Part shown: in pieces, positions 49,525 to 59,648 of the stretch
Numbering within the stretch: position 1 is the stretch's first letter
Layout of the letters: each line of letters begins with the position of its first letter
Source: Bryum argenteum
Taxonomy: Eukaryota; Streptophyta; Bryopsida; Bryales; Bryaceae
DNA: 64,000 nucleotides
Reading direction: 5' to 3'
NCBI GenBank assembly: GCA_037043015.1
Contig: CM073323.1
Location: 13,203,758 to 13,267,757 of the forward strand
Position numbers and translations under genes: made by a program
Notes under the pieces: model-generated
The model's input: only the letters and a program-made list of their open reading frames with translations
Told to the model about the DNA's origin: nothing
Database searches by the model: none

Positions 49525-51698
49525 CTACTCATACAGCCACTTCTCATCGTTCTTGGTGTAGCTGACAAGCTCCTCGGGCTTGAACCACAAGCCGATCTCG
49601 TTGACAGCCGTCTCCGGACCGTCGCTGCCGTGGATGATGTTCCTCGACACTTGCACGCACAGATCTCCGCGGATGGTTCCTGGCTCCGATGCTTGTGGGC
49701 TCGTGGCTCCGATCAGCTTGCGCCCGTACTTGATCACTCCTTGCCCTTCCCACACCTGCGCAATCAAAACATGCTGAGACTACACATCCATGGATTCACA
49801 TAAACTCCGCAAATTGAGAGCATCTGAGGAATTCCCCTTTAATAATCAGCAACTTCCTCGATGTAGCATTTGACAACAGTGTCTTGGAATGAAAAGGCTG
49901 GGGACAAACGAGAGATGGAATGGGTTTCCGTAGTCTACCAAGAGTAGTGAAAAGCATGACTTGGAAAGGGGAAGATACACTGGTGTTTGTTCAACTAGTG
50001 GACAGAAATGGCTGATGTGCAGATGTGGAGGATGTAGGAAGTGCTTACCATGGCGACCACTGGGCCAGAGCTCAAGAAATCACACAAACCATTGAAGAAA
50101 GGACGCGAGCTCAAGTCGTCGTAGTGCTGGGCGGCGAACTCCTTGGTTGGCACGATCAGCTTGATGGCCACCAGCTTGTATCCCTTGCGTTCGAAGCGTC
50201 CAACAATCTCCGAGATCTGTCGGCGGGTGGGTCAGAAGATCATCAACAGTTAAGCAACACTAATATGATGATCGAGTGTAGTTTGATATGATGAACGCTT
50301 ATCTAATAGCCTCCAACGCTCTTTCTAGTGCAGTACGTGAAAGATGTGAAGCTTGCTCGTAGCATGTCTGAATTCTTCTGATCGTTTAAAATCTTCATTA
50401 GCAGCAGATTCTACAAGAAAGGAAGTCAAACATCACGATGCTCGATCCTCTTACCAGGCCTCTTTGAACGCCGTCGGGCTTGATAGCGATGAAGGTACGC
50501 TCGAGCTGAAGAAAGAAAGGAACCAGGATTAGTAAACAAGGTAAAAGCATTGCCTTCAAGGCTCTGAAAATCCCACATTGCAGCAAGCCTTACCTCAGCA
50601 GCTTCGAGTGTCGGGTCCTGGGCCAAGTACACTGCACACCAAAATATCCAACAATAAGTTCCAACATCGAAGTATCCCTTTTCCAACAGCGTGTATCACA
50701 TGCAATCCTGATAGGGATATCCGATGGAAATGTGCTTCACACAACAGAGACAAGTACCTGCGGCGGGCAAGAATGCGGCAGCTGGGAACCATCTGGAGTA
50801 TCCACTGTTGGCGCCAGCGGAAGAAGCCTTCACCGCAGCAGCTCCATTGCCTCTGCACACAGTGGCAGCCAAAGCGGCACGACCCTCTGCAATAACAACA
50901 TCCAAATCGAGTACTTAAGATCCAACTCAAACCCTAGTATACAAGAAAACCCTAGTAATGTTAGATCCACAAGCACCCAGCCTCAAATTCAAGATCCAGC
51001 CACGCCATACACAAAACCGCAGAACTTATACCAAATCAAGACAACATAGTTCCAATGCAAATCATGGCCATCTCCGACACGCACCCCATTATCATAATCT
51101 GGCTCTCTAAACGAAGCCCAGAATACAAAAGTACACACATTCGAAACCTGGAGTACCGAAAGACACAAACCCTCGACACAAAGAAATCCTGGAAGTACTA
51201 GATCCAGCTTCACATTCTACATCCAGCCGCTACCCCAACAACGGAGGCTTCTACCAAATGAAGCCAATGTAGTTCCATGGCAGATCACTATCGTCGCTAT
51301 CTCCCACACAAACCCAATCATCATGATCTAGCTCTCTGAGTCGAAGCTTGGGAATACAAGGAACGGAAATTACAGGAACACACAAACCCTCGTTTACAGA
51401 CAAAGCCTGGAGGTGCTAGATCCACGAACACCCAGCTTCACATTCTACATCCAGCCGCATGCCTAGCTGTCGGCGTTCCCATGTCGAACAGTATCTTCTG
51501 AAAGCATTGGCTACCCCCAACACAATAACCAATCATCGTGGTCTAGCAAAGTTCGAAGCTGTGGGACTAAACAATGCGGGTCGTGACTAGAAAGTGACTC
51601 GGGGCTGATTTGAAACCTGAGAGGATGGCCTGGCGAGGTGCAGTGGTGGCGGCACGGGCAGCTCGGGCGAGGCCGGCGGCGAGACGAGCCCTCACCAT
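49525..51698 (-). CDS. nucleoside diphosphate kinase, mitochondrial type (NDPK3-like)
   Basis: Moves the terminal phosphate from NTPs to NDPs through a phospho-histidine. Six exons: 51698-51617, 50886-50758, 50631-50594, 50505-50455, 50216-50049 and 49755-49525, totalling 232 residues against 238 in Arabidopsis NDPK3. The N-terminus [20 protein letters not shown] is a classical mitochondrial presequence, followed by a hydrophobic stretch around [15 protein letters not shown]. The catalytic core shows [81 protein letters not shown] and NIIHGSDG, where H is the phosphorylated residue. It ends NDEKWLYE. The product probably sits at the mitochondrial inner membrane or intermembrane space, as in NDPK3. 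All active-site residues are intact. Intron 1 is unusually long (730 bp) and internally repetitive. Confidence 0.94.
50930..51560. repeat. imperfect 240-bp tandem repeats in NDPK intron 1
   Basis: Blocks such as GATCCACRARCACCCAGC, CACATTCTACATCCAGCCGC, AATGTAGTTCCATGGCA or AACATAGTTCCAATGCA, and TCATMATCTGGCTCTCT recur at about 240-bp intervals (near 50966, 51190 and 51420). About two and a half diverged copies fill most of the intron. The intron is therefore grown by internal duplication. Confidence 0.7.
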
Positions 51699-51699
51699 T

Positions 51700-52672
51700 T
51701 TGCGACTTAACTTGTTAGGCGAGGAGACCGAGGTGCAAAGAAACCTCGAAGACGGTGAACGACGGAGAGCACGAGGTGGGCAATGACAGGCAGCTTTGGT
51801 TTGGTTACTGGTAAGAATGCCGTGGGAGGAAGACGAAGATGATGGAGAGGGGAAGAAGGACGAGGGTTTTTTTTTCCGTTTTGTTTTTTCTTTTTCGGTA
51901 AAGTAGACTTTTTGGACATCAGTGAATCATGGGTGGAACATGGGCAGATATTTCTCTTTTTTAAATCCTTGCAATGTGAGCCTATCAGTTATCTCGTGCT
52001 TATAAGAAAAAGCACGGGTTGTCCGCATAGTAGGCATATTCCAACCAGTTCTTTCAATGCCCAATCAAATGTGCAGTACAGTGTACATGAAGGTTAGTAC
52101 ATTCTAGAGCAAAATTACAACATCTTACGTAAATCATTGCCGGAAAAATTTGAGTTGATTTTGGGATCTTTATTTTCTGCAAAATTGAGTAGCGCAAATA
52201 AAACTGTCTAACGTCGGTGGCATAATGAAATTTTTCATCCATGTTCCATTCAAAATTTGTTGGCAATGTTCTTTTGAAGAAGACACTACGGAAAGTAAGG
52301 ACCGGCCGAACTTGATAAGCATGTCCTTATTTTTCCATATTGCTTTTTCCGATAGTTATTTACCCTAGTTTCACACTAGAATAGAATACGTTTTTATGAA
52401 TATCCATTCTCCACTACCTAATCAGAGAGCCCGCATTACCCCAAAAAACGATATTAATTGAGAAAGCTGAAAAAAAGGTTTACCAAAAAGCTAATGGGCC
52501 AAGCAACCACACGATCGAACGGGCCTTGGCTCTTGGCTCCATCACTCCCTCCTCCCTCCCACAGCGCTCTGCAGCGTCGTCCGCCTCGCACGTAGAAACC
52601 TCCTCCTCTTTGCGTCACAGTCTCCTCACCCTTGGCAAGAACTAGTCAGCGTAAATTATATTTGGCATTCAT

Positions 52673-52676
<4 letters not shown>
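51700..52676. other. upstream region of NDP kinase, no other gene seen
   Basis: The first 200 bases, with pyrimidine/purine runs, are likely the NDP kinase leader and promoter. Further out is AT-rich spacer, with a GC-richer patch near 52495-52630 containing CCCTCCTCCCTCCC. Confidence 0.35.

Positions 52677-52710
<34 letters not shown>
52677..52710. repeat. (TA)n microsatellite
   Basis: About 17 uninterrupted TA units just outside the left end of the large candidate element. Confidence 0.95.
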
Positions 52711-52717
<7 letters not shown>

Positions 52718-53576
52718 GAGTGTTAGAAATGTCACTTTCTATTCGTAGTAACCACACCGTATCCTAATTTACATTGACTTCGATTGAAGGGTTAACACCT
52801 AAATGTGTTCTATTTTAGTCATAAATCTTCTACTTTGAACACGCAATTAAGCAATTATGCACTTTGCCAAGTGCACTCAATGGCATGTCAAAACAACAAC
52901 ATTTTCCTCCAAAATGAAAAAAAACAACAAAAATTCCACACAAAAAAAAAAAAAATTTAAATGTGGAGGCACTAAACTTAAACTAATGAGAAATAGTATT
53001 TTTTTAATAACAAATTTGTTGCTAAATCATGTTTTATTGCTTTGTAAATACTACCAAATTATTATATTCAAATATTGCCAACATCTATTTTATTATTTTG
53101 TGTACCATATAAATTTTTGGAATACAAATCCCAATGGATCAATATGAAGGACAACATCACGTCTTGGAGTGCAAAAATTGAAATTTAAAGAATTTCAAAG
53201 ATTCAATTTTGTCCTTGAACTTCCTATAGTGTTCCTTTTTAGATTCAATGCAATTTTGATTATGAACTTCTATGTTGTACATTGCTATATGACATTTATA
53301 TACTGTTTTTGGCATTTATACAATAAACATACTTTATAAGAGATAAAAGGCCAACATGTGCTATTCAACGAGAAAATATGTAGCATCTCGCTCTATATTA
53401 TATGAAAATCCATACATAAAATTCATAAACGTACTTTAGAAACTGATAGTAAATACTATAATATAACATGCATAATACTATAACCAAACATCTCATACTT
53501 TACTCAAACATATCAATCTAACCTAACATGCCACCTAAACATCATATTGACTTGCTACTTATAAATCTCTGATGCT

Positions 53577-54314
53577 CTAATCATCCTCCTCCATTGTCCA
53601 ACCGGTACTGCCTTCATAGGCCTCATGTACCATACGATCCACTGCCGCCAGCGACACTGGGGGATCAATAGAATCTTGAAGACTGATGGACGCAGACTCC
53701 TCGTACGTGTAACTGCCCGGCTCACCGTGGCGAGTGTACCTTATGCCATCGGTGTTATAGTAGAAGCCGTCTCTAAATGTCATCATTGGTGCGAAGGCCT
53801 CGTTGAAAGCTATGGTGTCCGCTGATTCCGTAGATTGTGGAATGGATGGCACCATTGGTCTCGTTTGAATTGGAGTATCTAGAACCACCTCCGGTATCTC
53901 TGATCCTTCCTCAAAGCCATTAGGTTCCACAGACGAATGAAGTCCGTCGTCACATGAGTTATGATCAGGCGAGAGTACATATGTGTCATACTCACGCGGC
54001 TGTCGTACATTTGCCAATGTGTATGGTGCTGGAATAGAAGTATCCGCTTCATCTCCAAGCTCGTCCTCGTCACTACCGCCTTCCTCTGAACCTATGTTCA
54101 TCGGATCTTCGCCCTCGGAAATGCCAACGCTAGTGCTCCTTGTTGCACCTGTCATCTCAGGGATTTGAAATTGTCCTTGGAAGTTGACAAACAACTTTGT
54201 ATACAAGAAGTTTAGCCTTTCTAGGCTATCGTCAATGACAATGATCTCCGATCCATGGAAACCTCCATGAAGGATTAAAATATTATACCATTTGAAATCA
54301 TAAGAATAATTCAT
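53577..54314 (-). CDS. hypothetical acidic protein within the 4.7-kb element
   Basis: An uninterrupted 245-codon frame from ATG 54314, ending EEDD and a stop at 53577-53579. A second possible start (54155, MTGATRSTSV) follows an AG, so the upstream part may be intronic. Acidic Asp/Glu clusters (SEEGGSDEDELGDEADTS) sit in the first half. The second half has Tyr/Gly/Ser-rich DGFYYNTDGIRYTRHGEPGS. No membrane segment or signal peptide. I do not recognise a family. Its G/C content is well above the flanks, which supports real coding. It is divergent from the frame at 56288, as if the two shared a central control region. It may be an accessory protein of the element or a captured host fragment. 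Confidence 0.5.
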   Translation of the reverse strand: MNYSYDFKWYNILILHGGFHGSEIIVIDDSLERLNFLYTKLFVNFQGQFQIPEMTGATRSTSVGISEGEDPMNIGSEEGGSDEDELGDEADTSIPAPYTLANVRQPREYDTYVLSPDHNSCDDGLHSSVEPNGFEEGSEIPEVVLDTPIQTRPMVPSIPQSTESADTIAFNEAFAPMMTFRDGFYYNTDGIRYTRHGEPGSYTYEESASISLQDSIDPPVSLAAVDRMVHEAYEGSTGWTMEEDD

Positions 54315-55017
54315 TTGCTTAATTGTATTGAGTGGTCTAGCACACTCTAATTTCACTTGGCTTAAAAAAAATTCACTATACAAGGTCTAACTTCTTTAAA
54401 ATCATAATTGGCATGATCATGTTGGTTACGTCAAAACCAATTTCTAGACATGGAAAAGGTGTGTAGCATATTCAAAACAAATATGCAAAGGATCGAGATT
54501 GAAATTATTTGACAAACTTTTATGCCACATTTTATTCTTTTGTTAACTCAACATGCTTTAGAATGAAAATCCAAAATGATTGATAAGAATTTATTTATCA
54601 CATAAATTTTTCGCTAGAAAAAAAAAAATAAAAAAAATGAAGATCTATAGGTTTTATGTAGAAAATAGTGTTTTTGTTCTCTCCGTTGACCAAAATGTGC
54701 GAACATGTTTGACTGGGGTTAAATGCTCTTTTTACAGTGAAGACAATTTTAGAAATTTGGAATCGTAAAAGAAGGTAATATTCTTTAGTCTCAAACGACT
54801 GTATGTGAAAGATGTTAGTTCTACAATATCTACATTAATATTTTTACTATCATGTGTTGCTAAATGTTTTCATTTTTCTTGTTCTTAAGCAAGTAACTAT
54901 AATGTATGACGGGTATCAATATAGGCGGGTATCCCTCATGGGCGGGTATCAGACGTTTGAAATGGCTTTAATATAGTAAATGGGATGTTTATTGGAGTTC
55001 ACTTGGTTGATTGTTTC

Positions 55018-55042
55018 AAGGGTGTGTCGCACACACCCCCTT
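55018..55042. repeat. perfect short hairpin
   Basis: AAGGGTGTGT, a 3-base CGC loop, then ACACACCCCCTT forms a GC-rich stem, with one extra C in the right arm, inside the large candidate element. Confidence 0.6.
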
Positions 55043-55527
55043 CAATCTCTCGATAATTTTTTTATTATTTCTATTTTTTAAAGATTCTTAAATTTTTTTA
55101 GGGTTTAAGGTTTTAAGATTGGGATTTTGGTGGCGGCTGCATGGCTGCAACAAAGACCACAAAGAGGATGAAGGGAGGAAGACGAAGATTTTAACATATC
55201 GAGTACAAAGTAGACAGCTTGAATAGTAGCGTACCTGTACAAGAGCGAACAAGAACCCAAAATGCACGCCGCAACAATAGCAACAACACAAATGATAGCA
55301 ATGAGGAATAGCAACAAGATCAGCAAGTAGCAAGCATCGATTCGGTAGCAACAAAGAAGCGCGATCCTGTACAACAAAGAAAGAGCGATTCGGTACTAGA
55401 GCAAGCAGCGATTCGGTACAGCAGCAAGCGGCAAGGAGAATCGGCAAAAAGATTTTTGGTTGCAACAAGTCACGAAACTCTCCTAGTGCTCTACAGATCG
55501 TCCTAGCAGCGTCCTTCAGAAACACGA

Positions 55528-55650
55528 GCAAGAGCGGATGAGGAAGAAAAGACAATAGCAACCTGCAGAAACACGAGCAAGAGCGGAGGAGGAAGAAATG
55601 GCAACAACGACCTTCAAAAACACGAGCAAGAGCGGAGGAGGAAGAAAAGG
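55528..55650 (+). repeat. short tandem repeats with GAGCAAGAGCGG core
   Basis: The string AACACGAGCAAGAGCGGA followed by GGAGGAAGAA occurs three times (near 55530, 55570 and 55618), with variable spacers. It lies next to the GC-rich hairpin and might derive from it. Confidence 0.75.
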
Positions 55651-55687
55651 CAAGTGTGCCAGAAGATCATAAGCGGGGAGGTCAGAT

Positions 55688-55868
55688 GAAAAACAAAAGA
55701 GGAGGTGGTAGAGGTGTTCGCCGGACACCACCCCCCCCCTTCTTTGGCGGGCCGACCTGCGGCCCACCTTGGCGCGCGCCCGCACTCCTCGGCCGCAGTC
55801 GGCCCCGCCAAAGAAGGCGGGGCAGGGTGTCCGGGCGAACACCTCTACCACCTCCTCTTTTGTTTTTG
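55688..55868. mobile_element. GC-rich near-complete hairpin, probably a nested MITE
   Basis: AACAAAAGAGGAGGTGGTAG continuing into AGGTGTTCG on the left is repeated as CTACCACCTCCTCTTTTGTT on the right. The matches continue inward through CGGACACC and TTCTTTGGCGGG, giving about 80-bp arms. The core is over 70 percent G/C inside an AT-rich region. It is flanked by A-rich sequence on the left and T/A-rich on the right. No target duplication could be fixed. Confidence 0.7.
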
Positions 55869-56287
55869 TTTTTTTAAAAAAAAAAAATAAATTATGTCAT
55901 TTTTTAGTTGATGGATGTCTAATCAAAGGTATTTTTATTGTTGTATTATAGCAATTTTGTTGTATGTTAAGTTTTTTAAAAAACTCTCTATAATTATGAA
56001 AACAATTGAATGATTTTAGTAGAAGGCTAATGTAATCTACAAGTTATTGTTTCACTAAATTCTTGAAATTTTGTTGTGTGTTGTGAATCATTTTTTTAAT
56101 TCTTAAAATTGACTGAAAATGAAATTTATTTATTTATTTTTTCTTTCAAATTCCAAGATGACTCAAAATGTAAGTTACTAGTTGAATAATCTCTAACGCA
56201 CAAGTGTTTGCATTGCTAAATTCCGGTTTATTTGTTGTATGTTTCCAGGTCTATATATTTTACATCTATTGAAGAACATGTCTAAGA

Positions 56288-56923
56288 ATGGACATGTGGT
56301 GTGAGGCTAGAGGATACTTTGGTCATCAAAGAGAGAGGCCACCTAACCAAGCAGTGCGTAGGGCACAAAGAATGGCTCGCAGTCACATCTTTGATGGAAC
56401 CGAAGAAAGAGCGGTATCAGAAGGTACCGACGATCCTTTTCCCCAATCTGATCCTCAATCCGATATCCGTTCTAGACAATTTGTAGCCCTCAGTGTTGAT
56501 CGTGCAGAAGTAGACGAGGGTGTTCCATTTTATTTAGGGAAGGTGATTGAAGACGGAAAAGGCCGGAATAAAATCAAAATGAATGTTTGTTGGTATTGGC
56601 CAATCATTCGAGGGGGAGTTGTTGACGGACCGAGTTCCTCTTTACAACGGTATGCAAACTGTTTGGATTCATTGTGGGAGCCATCTGGGGAGAATCACGA
56701 TTGGATAGAGAAAGAGGCATGTATTTTTTCATGGGCGGACGAACCAGAAAGAATCATGTCTGGTCATAGTCGGGGAAGAAACCGCAATGTCTTTGGAGTG
56801 CAGGTTCCAAGCAACATTTGCATTATCCAATCTGCGAAGGCCCACATATTAGAATATATCGCAATGCAAACCCAAGCTATCGACGATGACCGGTTGCAAG
56901 CCGCATTAGATATTAGTACGTAG
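56288..56923 (+). CDS. hypothetical protein within the 4.7-kb element
   Basis: A 211-codon frame starting MDMWCEARGYFGHQRERPPN, with a stop at 56921-56923. The N-terminal third is Arg-rich then acidic. The middle part, FVALSVDRAEVDEG, VPFYLGKVIEDGKGRN and MNVCWYWP, has the alternation of a small beta-barrel. It faintly recalls chromatin-reader modules such as BAH, but this is only an impression. SLWEPSGENHDWIEKEACIF and FGVQVPSNICIIQSAKAHIL follow. Coding-like composition and length support a real gene. No catalytic DDE/D motif is seen, so it is not obviously the transposase. The nearby ATG at 56278 is out of frame. Confidence 0.5.
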   Translation: MDMWCEARGYFGHQRERPPNQAVRRAQRMARSHIFDGTEERAVSEGTDDPFPQSDPQSDIRSRQFVALSVDRAEVDEGVPFYLGKVIEDGKGRNKIKMNVCWYWPIIRGGVVDGPSSSLQRYANCLDSLWEPSGENHDWIEKEACIFSWADEPERIMSGHSRGRNRNVFGVQVPSNICIIQSAKAHILEYIAMQTQAIDDDRLQAALDIST

Positions 56924-57511
56924 TCCATGTGTTTTGTGTACACATGGTGTTTCTAAGTGTATATACGTACTAGATAGTACAAGATCGCAAGGATTATTTT
57001 CAGACGTGTTGTTGCGATGGACATATGGGTTGAATTTAGTTGTATTATCAATTATATACATAACTTGGTATACATTTAGAATCTGTGTATTTAGATACTT
57101 TTCTACCACATATATACAAAGTACAATATGGAGTATATTTTTATTAAATGTCCATTGGAACAATTTGGTGCCTACTTTTATTAACAGTTTGGTGCTTGCG
57201 TCATTTTGCTCACCAAAAATATATTAACTATAATCTACACAATTTGTAGCATATATTAAGCATTTCAAATATCCCTGGACAAAAATATTTGTATTATTCA
57301 CATGGATTTATACCAAAAATATGTTCACAATGACATTAGAAGTCTTCTTATATTACCACTTCTGACAATACGCAACATTCTTTGCAAAACACCTTTTTTT
57401 CCAGAAAAAATCAAGTTTAAAAATAAAAAATTCCATTTTTGCAAGAAATGGCCATCGTAGTACCCAAGTGCACTTTTAAATAGCCGGGTGCATAATTGCT
57501 TAATTGCGCGT

Positions 57512-58780
57512 TTTTGGTCTATGAATCTCAATCTTCTTACATACTTAATGTATGTCGTATAAATCTGATTTTTTGAGTCATAAATTGAAAAATCAAGACA
57601 CTAAACCCTAAAACCTCATGATTGAAAACTCCAAATAAATAAAACAAATCAATCATGTTTATTTTTTAAAAAACAATAAATATGATAATAATAAAATGGT
57701 ACTCATAATTTCTAAACTAAAGGATGTTTTGCATGGGGAGTCAAGCCTTACCCAAGGCGGGGAGGAACCCTCTCGACGTGATTGATTCATTTTTATGAAT
57801 TTCCATTCTTCCCGAGGCAATCACAGAACCCGTAGCCATTGCAAAAGCCAAATTTTACCCTAAATTACTTGTAAAGGCGGCGAAAAAGCTAACTTGCCCT
57901 AGCTATATACACAACATGAAGAATTTCAAAGATTTTGAAGAGTTTTGGTAAGTAGTATTCTATTGTTATTAATGGTTTACTAGATCTAATAATATAACAA
58001 GGAGTTGGAGGAACAGGGAACATGGAACATGAAAATGGGAGAAAAAAAAGGAGTGAATGGTAGATCAAGGGATTATGTGGGGGAAACTAGGAATCGCAAT
58101 CAAAAGATAGGAACTCGGAACATAGGATGAGAACGATGAACAAACAATGTGAAATAGGAACAAATGGTGGAAACTAAAAAGGGCAAATGGGGGATGGGGA
58201 ACAAGTAATGAATGATGGAAACTAAGAAGGGGAGTTGGAGGATGGGAAACTTGGAACATAAGATGAGAACCAGGAACAAGAGTTTGGAGATAGGGAACCA
58301 TTAACAAAAAATTATAGAATGGGACATGCTATGAATCCTATAAAGCAAGAGGACTATCAACAAGGGAACAAGGGATAGGGGGTAGTTTTTGAAGAGCACC
58401 ATGTAAAGAGCTCACGCATTGGGACAAAAGAGATCTTATTTAAAAATGAATCAAATATTATAATTTTTTGTGTGTCCGAAGGACACGGGTATATCTCTAT
58501 ATTCAGAAGAATACAATTGGTTTGTCTGTATGTCCTTGGCAATCCATACATGCATGGTCATGGTCATTTGATCACGTATGTACACGGCATGGAAAGTTTT
58601 AAAGAGTACTATCACATAAATTACCATGTCATTTTATCATCCATGAGCTGCGGCATGCATTAAACGGAAACGCCAAATGCATTTGAGGACTTGAGAAGCC
58701 CCATGCGATTCGTCTCGGCCAATTTGTCTTCTTACGTTCTCTCTACCTTCATTTGTATCTGCCACACCCAAACACTTCAC
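57512..58780. other. AT-rich spacer with purine-rich stretch
   Basis: Between about 58010 and 58290 the plus strand is strongly purine-rich, built from diverged GGGGAACWWGGAACATRGGATG-like phrases; this may be a degenerate minisatellite. No gene seen. Confidence 0.4.
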
Positions 58781-58925
58781 AAGATAGATAGATAGATAAG
58801 AACTCCAATCTTCAATTAAAGATTGGCGTGAATACAGTGTTTGTTCGTAATGTCATTACCTCAATGGCCACATGACAAAGAGGCAAAAGAACAACACTTG
58901 ACAACCTAGCTACTTGAAGGCAATG
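58781..58925 (+). mobile_element. relic arm of the 8119-8592 foldback family
   Basis: GATAGATAGATAGATAAGAA, ACTCCAATC, GGCGTGAATACAGTGTTTG, TTCGTAATGTCATTACCTCA and ATGGCCACATGACAAAGAGG follow the order of the left arm at 8119-8230. The second arm is absent. It is more diverged than the two arms at 8.1-8.6 kb are from each other. Confidence 0.65.
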
Positions 58926-59648
58926 TAGCAAAAAAATTCGAACAGATCAACACTCCTCGAAAGTAGAAACATGCAAAGTTGTTCAATATTCCTAAGAAAC
59001 AAAACCAAAATTGGTTCACTTGCATACTCAAATGAGCAGGGTGCACCCAGCAGAGAGAGAGAGAGAGTGCATTATGAAAACAGCATTCATATCCAAGCAG
59101 GGAGCATTCATTTCACATACTCCGCAAACGCATTAGGTTCATGCATTCTACATCAACAAGTATATTTACAGCATACTGTTAAAGCTTTAATAGCTCAAAC
59201 AGCATACCTTTTTTTCCCAGAAACGACACTTGCTGTCATTCTCACGCCCGAGGAACTGGAGTGCTATCACGCAACGATCAGTTTCGCTGCAACGAAACGA
59301 TTTACGTGTAAATGGTGAGAGAGCAAAGTCTGAAGTACCTCGGAAAGGCCCATTTCACACACAGGCAGCATAAACAGATCAGTATCATCGCCGGAGTACA
59401 TTCGGGAATACGCACTTCGGGATTAGGAGCTAGGACAAGTACGATGTCTTCAGTGACCACTTACCTATATAACATGCAACATAATCCATGCTATAATTGA
59501 ACTATTCATGTCAAATCAGGCTGCTAAGGAATCTGAATATTCTTCAACCAAGGTTTGTTATTGTTGGTAGATGAGCAGCAACAACGAAGATAGAGCCTGT
59601 AGACAATGAGGCTTACCTCTTTTCGTCTAGTCCTCCTTCCGCTTTTCC

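Larger units (their letters stand above)
52839..57511. mobile_element. candidate 4.7-kb DNA element with inverted ends and two divergent frames
   Basis: ACGCAATTAAGCAATTATGC at 52841 is matched in reverse complement at 57488-57511 (ACGCGCAATTAAGCAATTATGCAC). Further inward GTGCAC, ATGGC and poly-A-rich segments also correspond loosely on both arms. Two frames of unknown function point outward from the centre (minus 54314-53577, plus 56288-56923). The middle contains a nested GC-rich hairpin and tandem repeats, probably later insertions. No transposase motif was seen, and no clear target duplication was found, so the exact ends and superfamily are open. The matching ends are too long for chance. 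The alternative is two copies of a shorter element flanking unrelated sequence. Confidence 0.5.

Noticed and set aside
55088-55851. Cys/Leu-rich minus-strand frames of 111-157 aa
   Set aside because: They arise from AGCAAC-type simple repeats and the GC-rich hairpin; composition is repeat-driven.
58010-58290. possible CRISPR-like or satellite array of GGAACA phrases
   Set aside because: Units are irregular in length and sequence with no fixed spacer; at most a degenerate purine-rich tract, and CRISPR is not expected in a plant nucleus.
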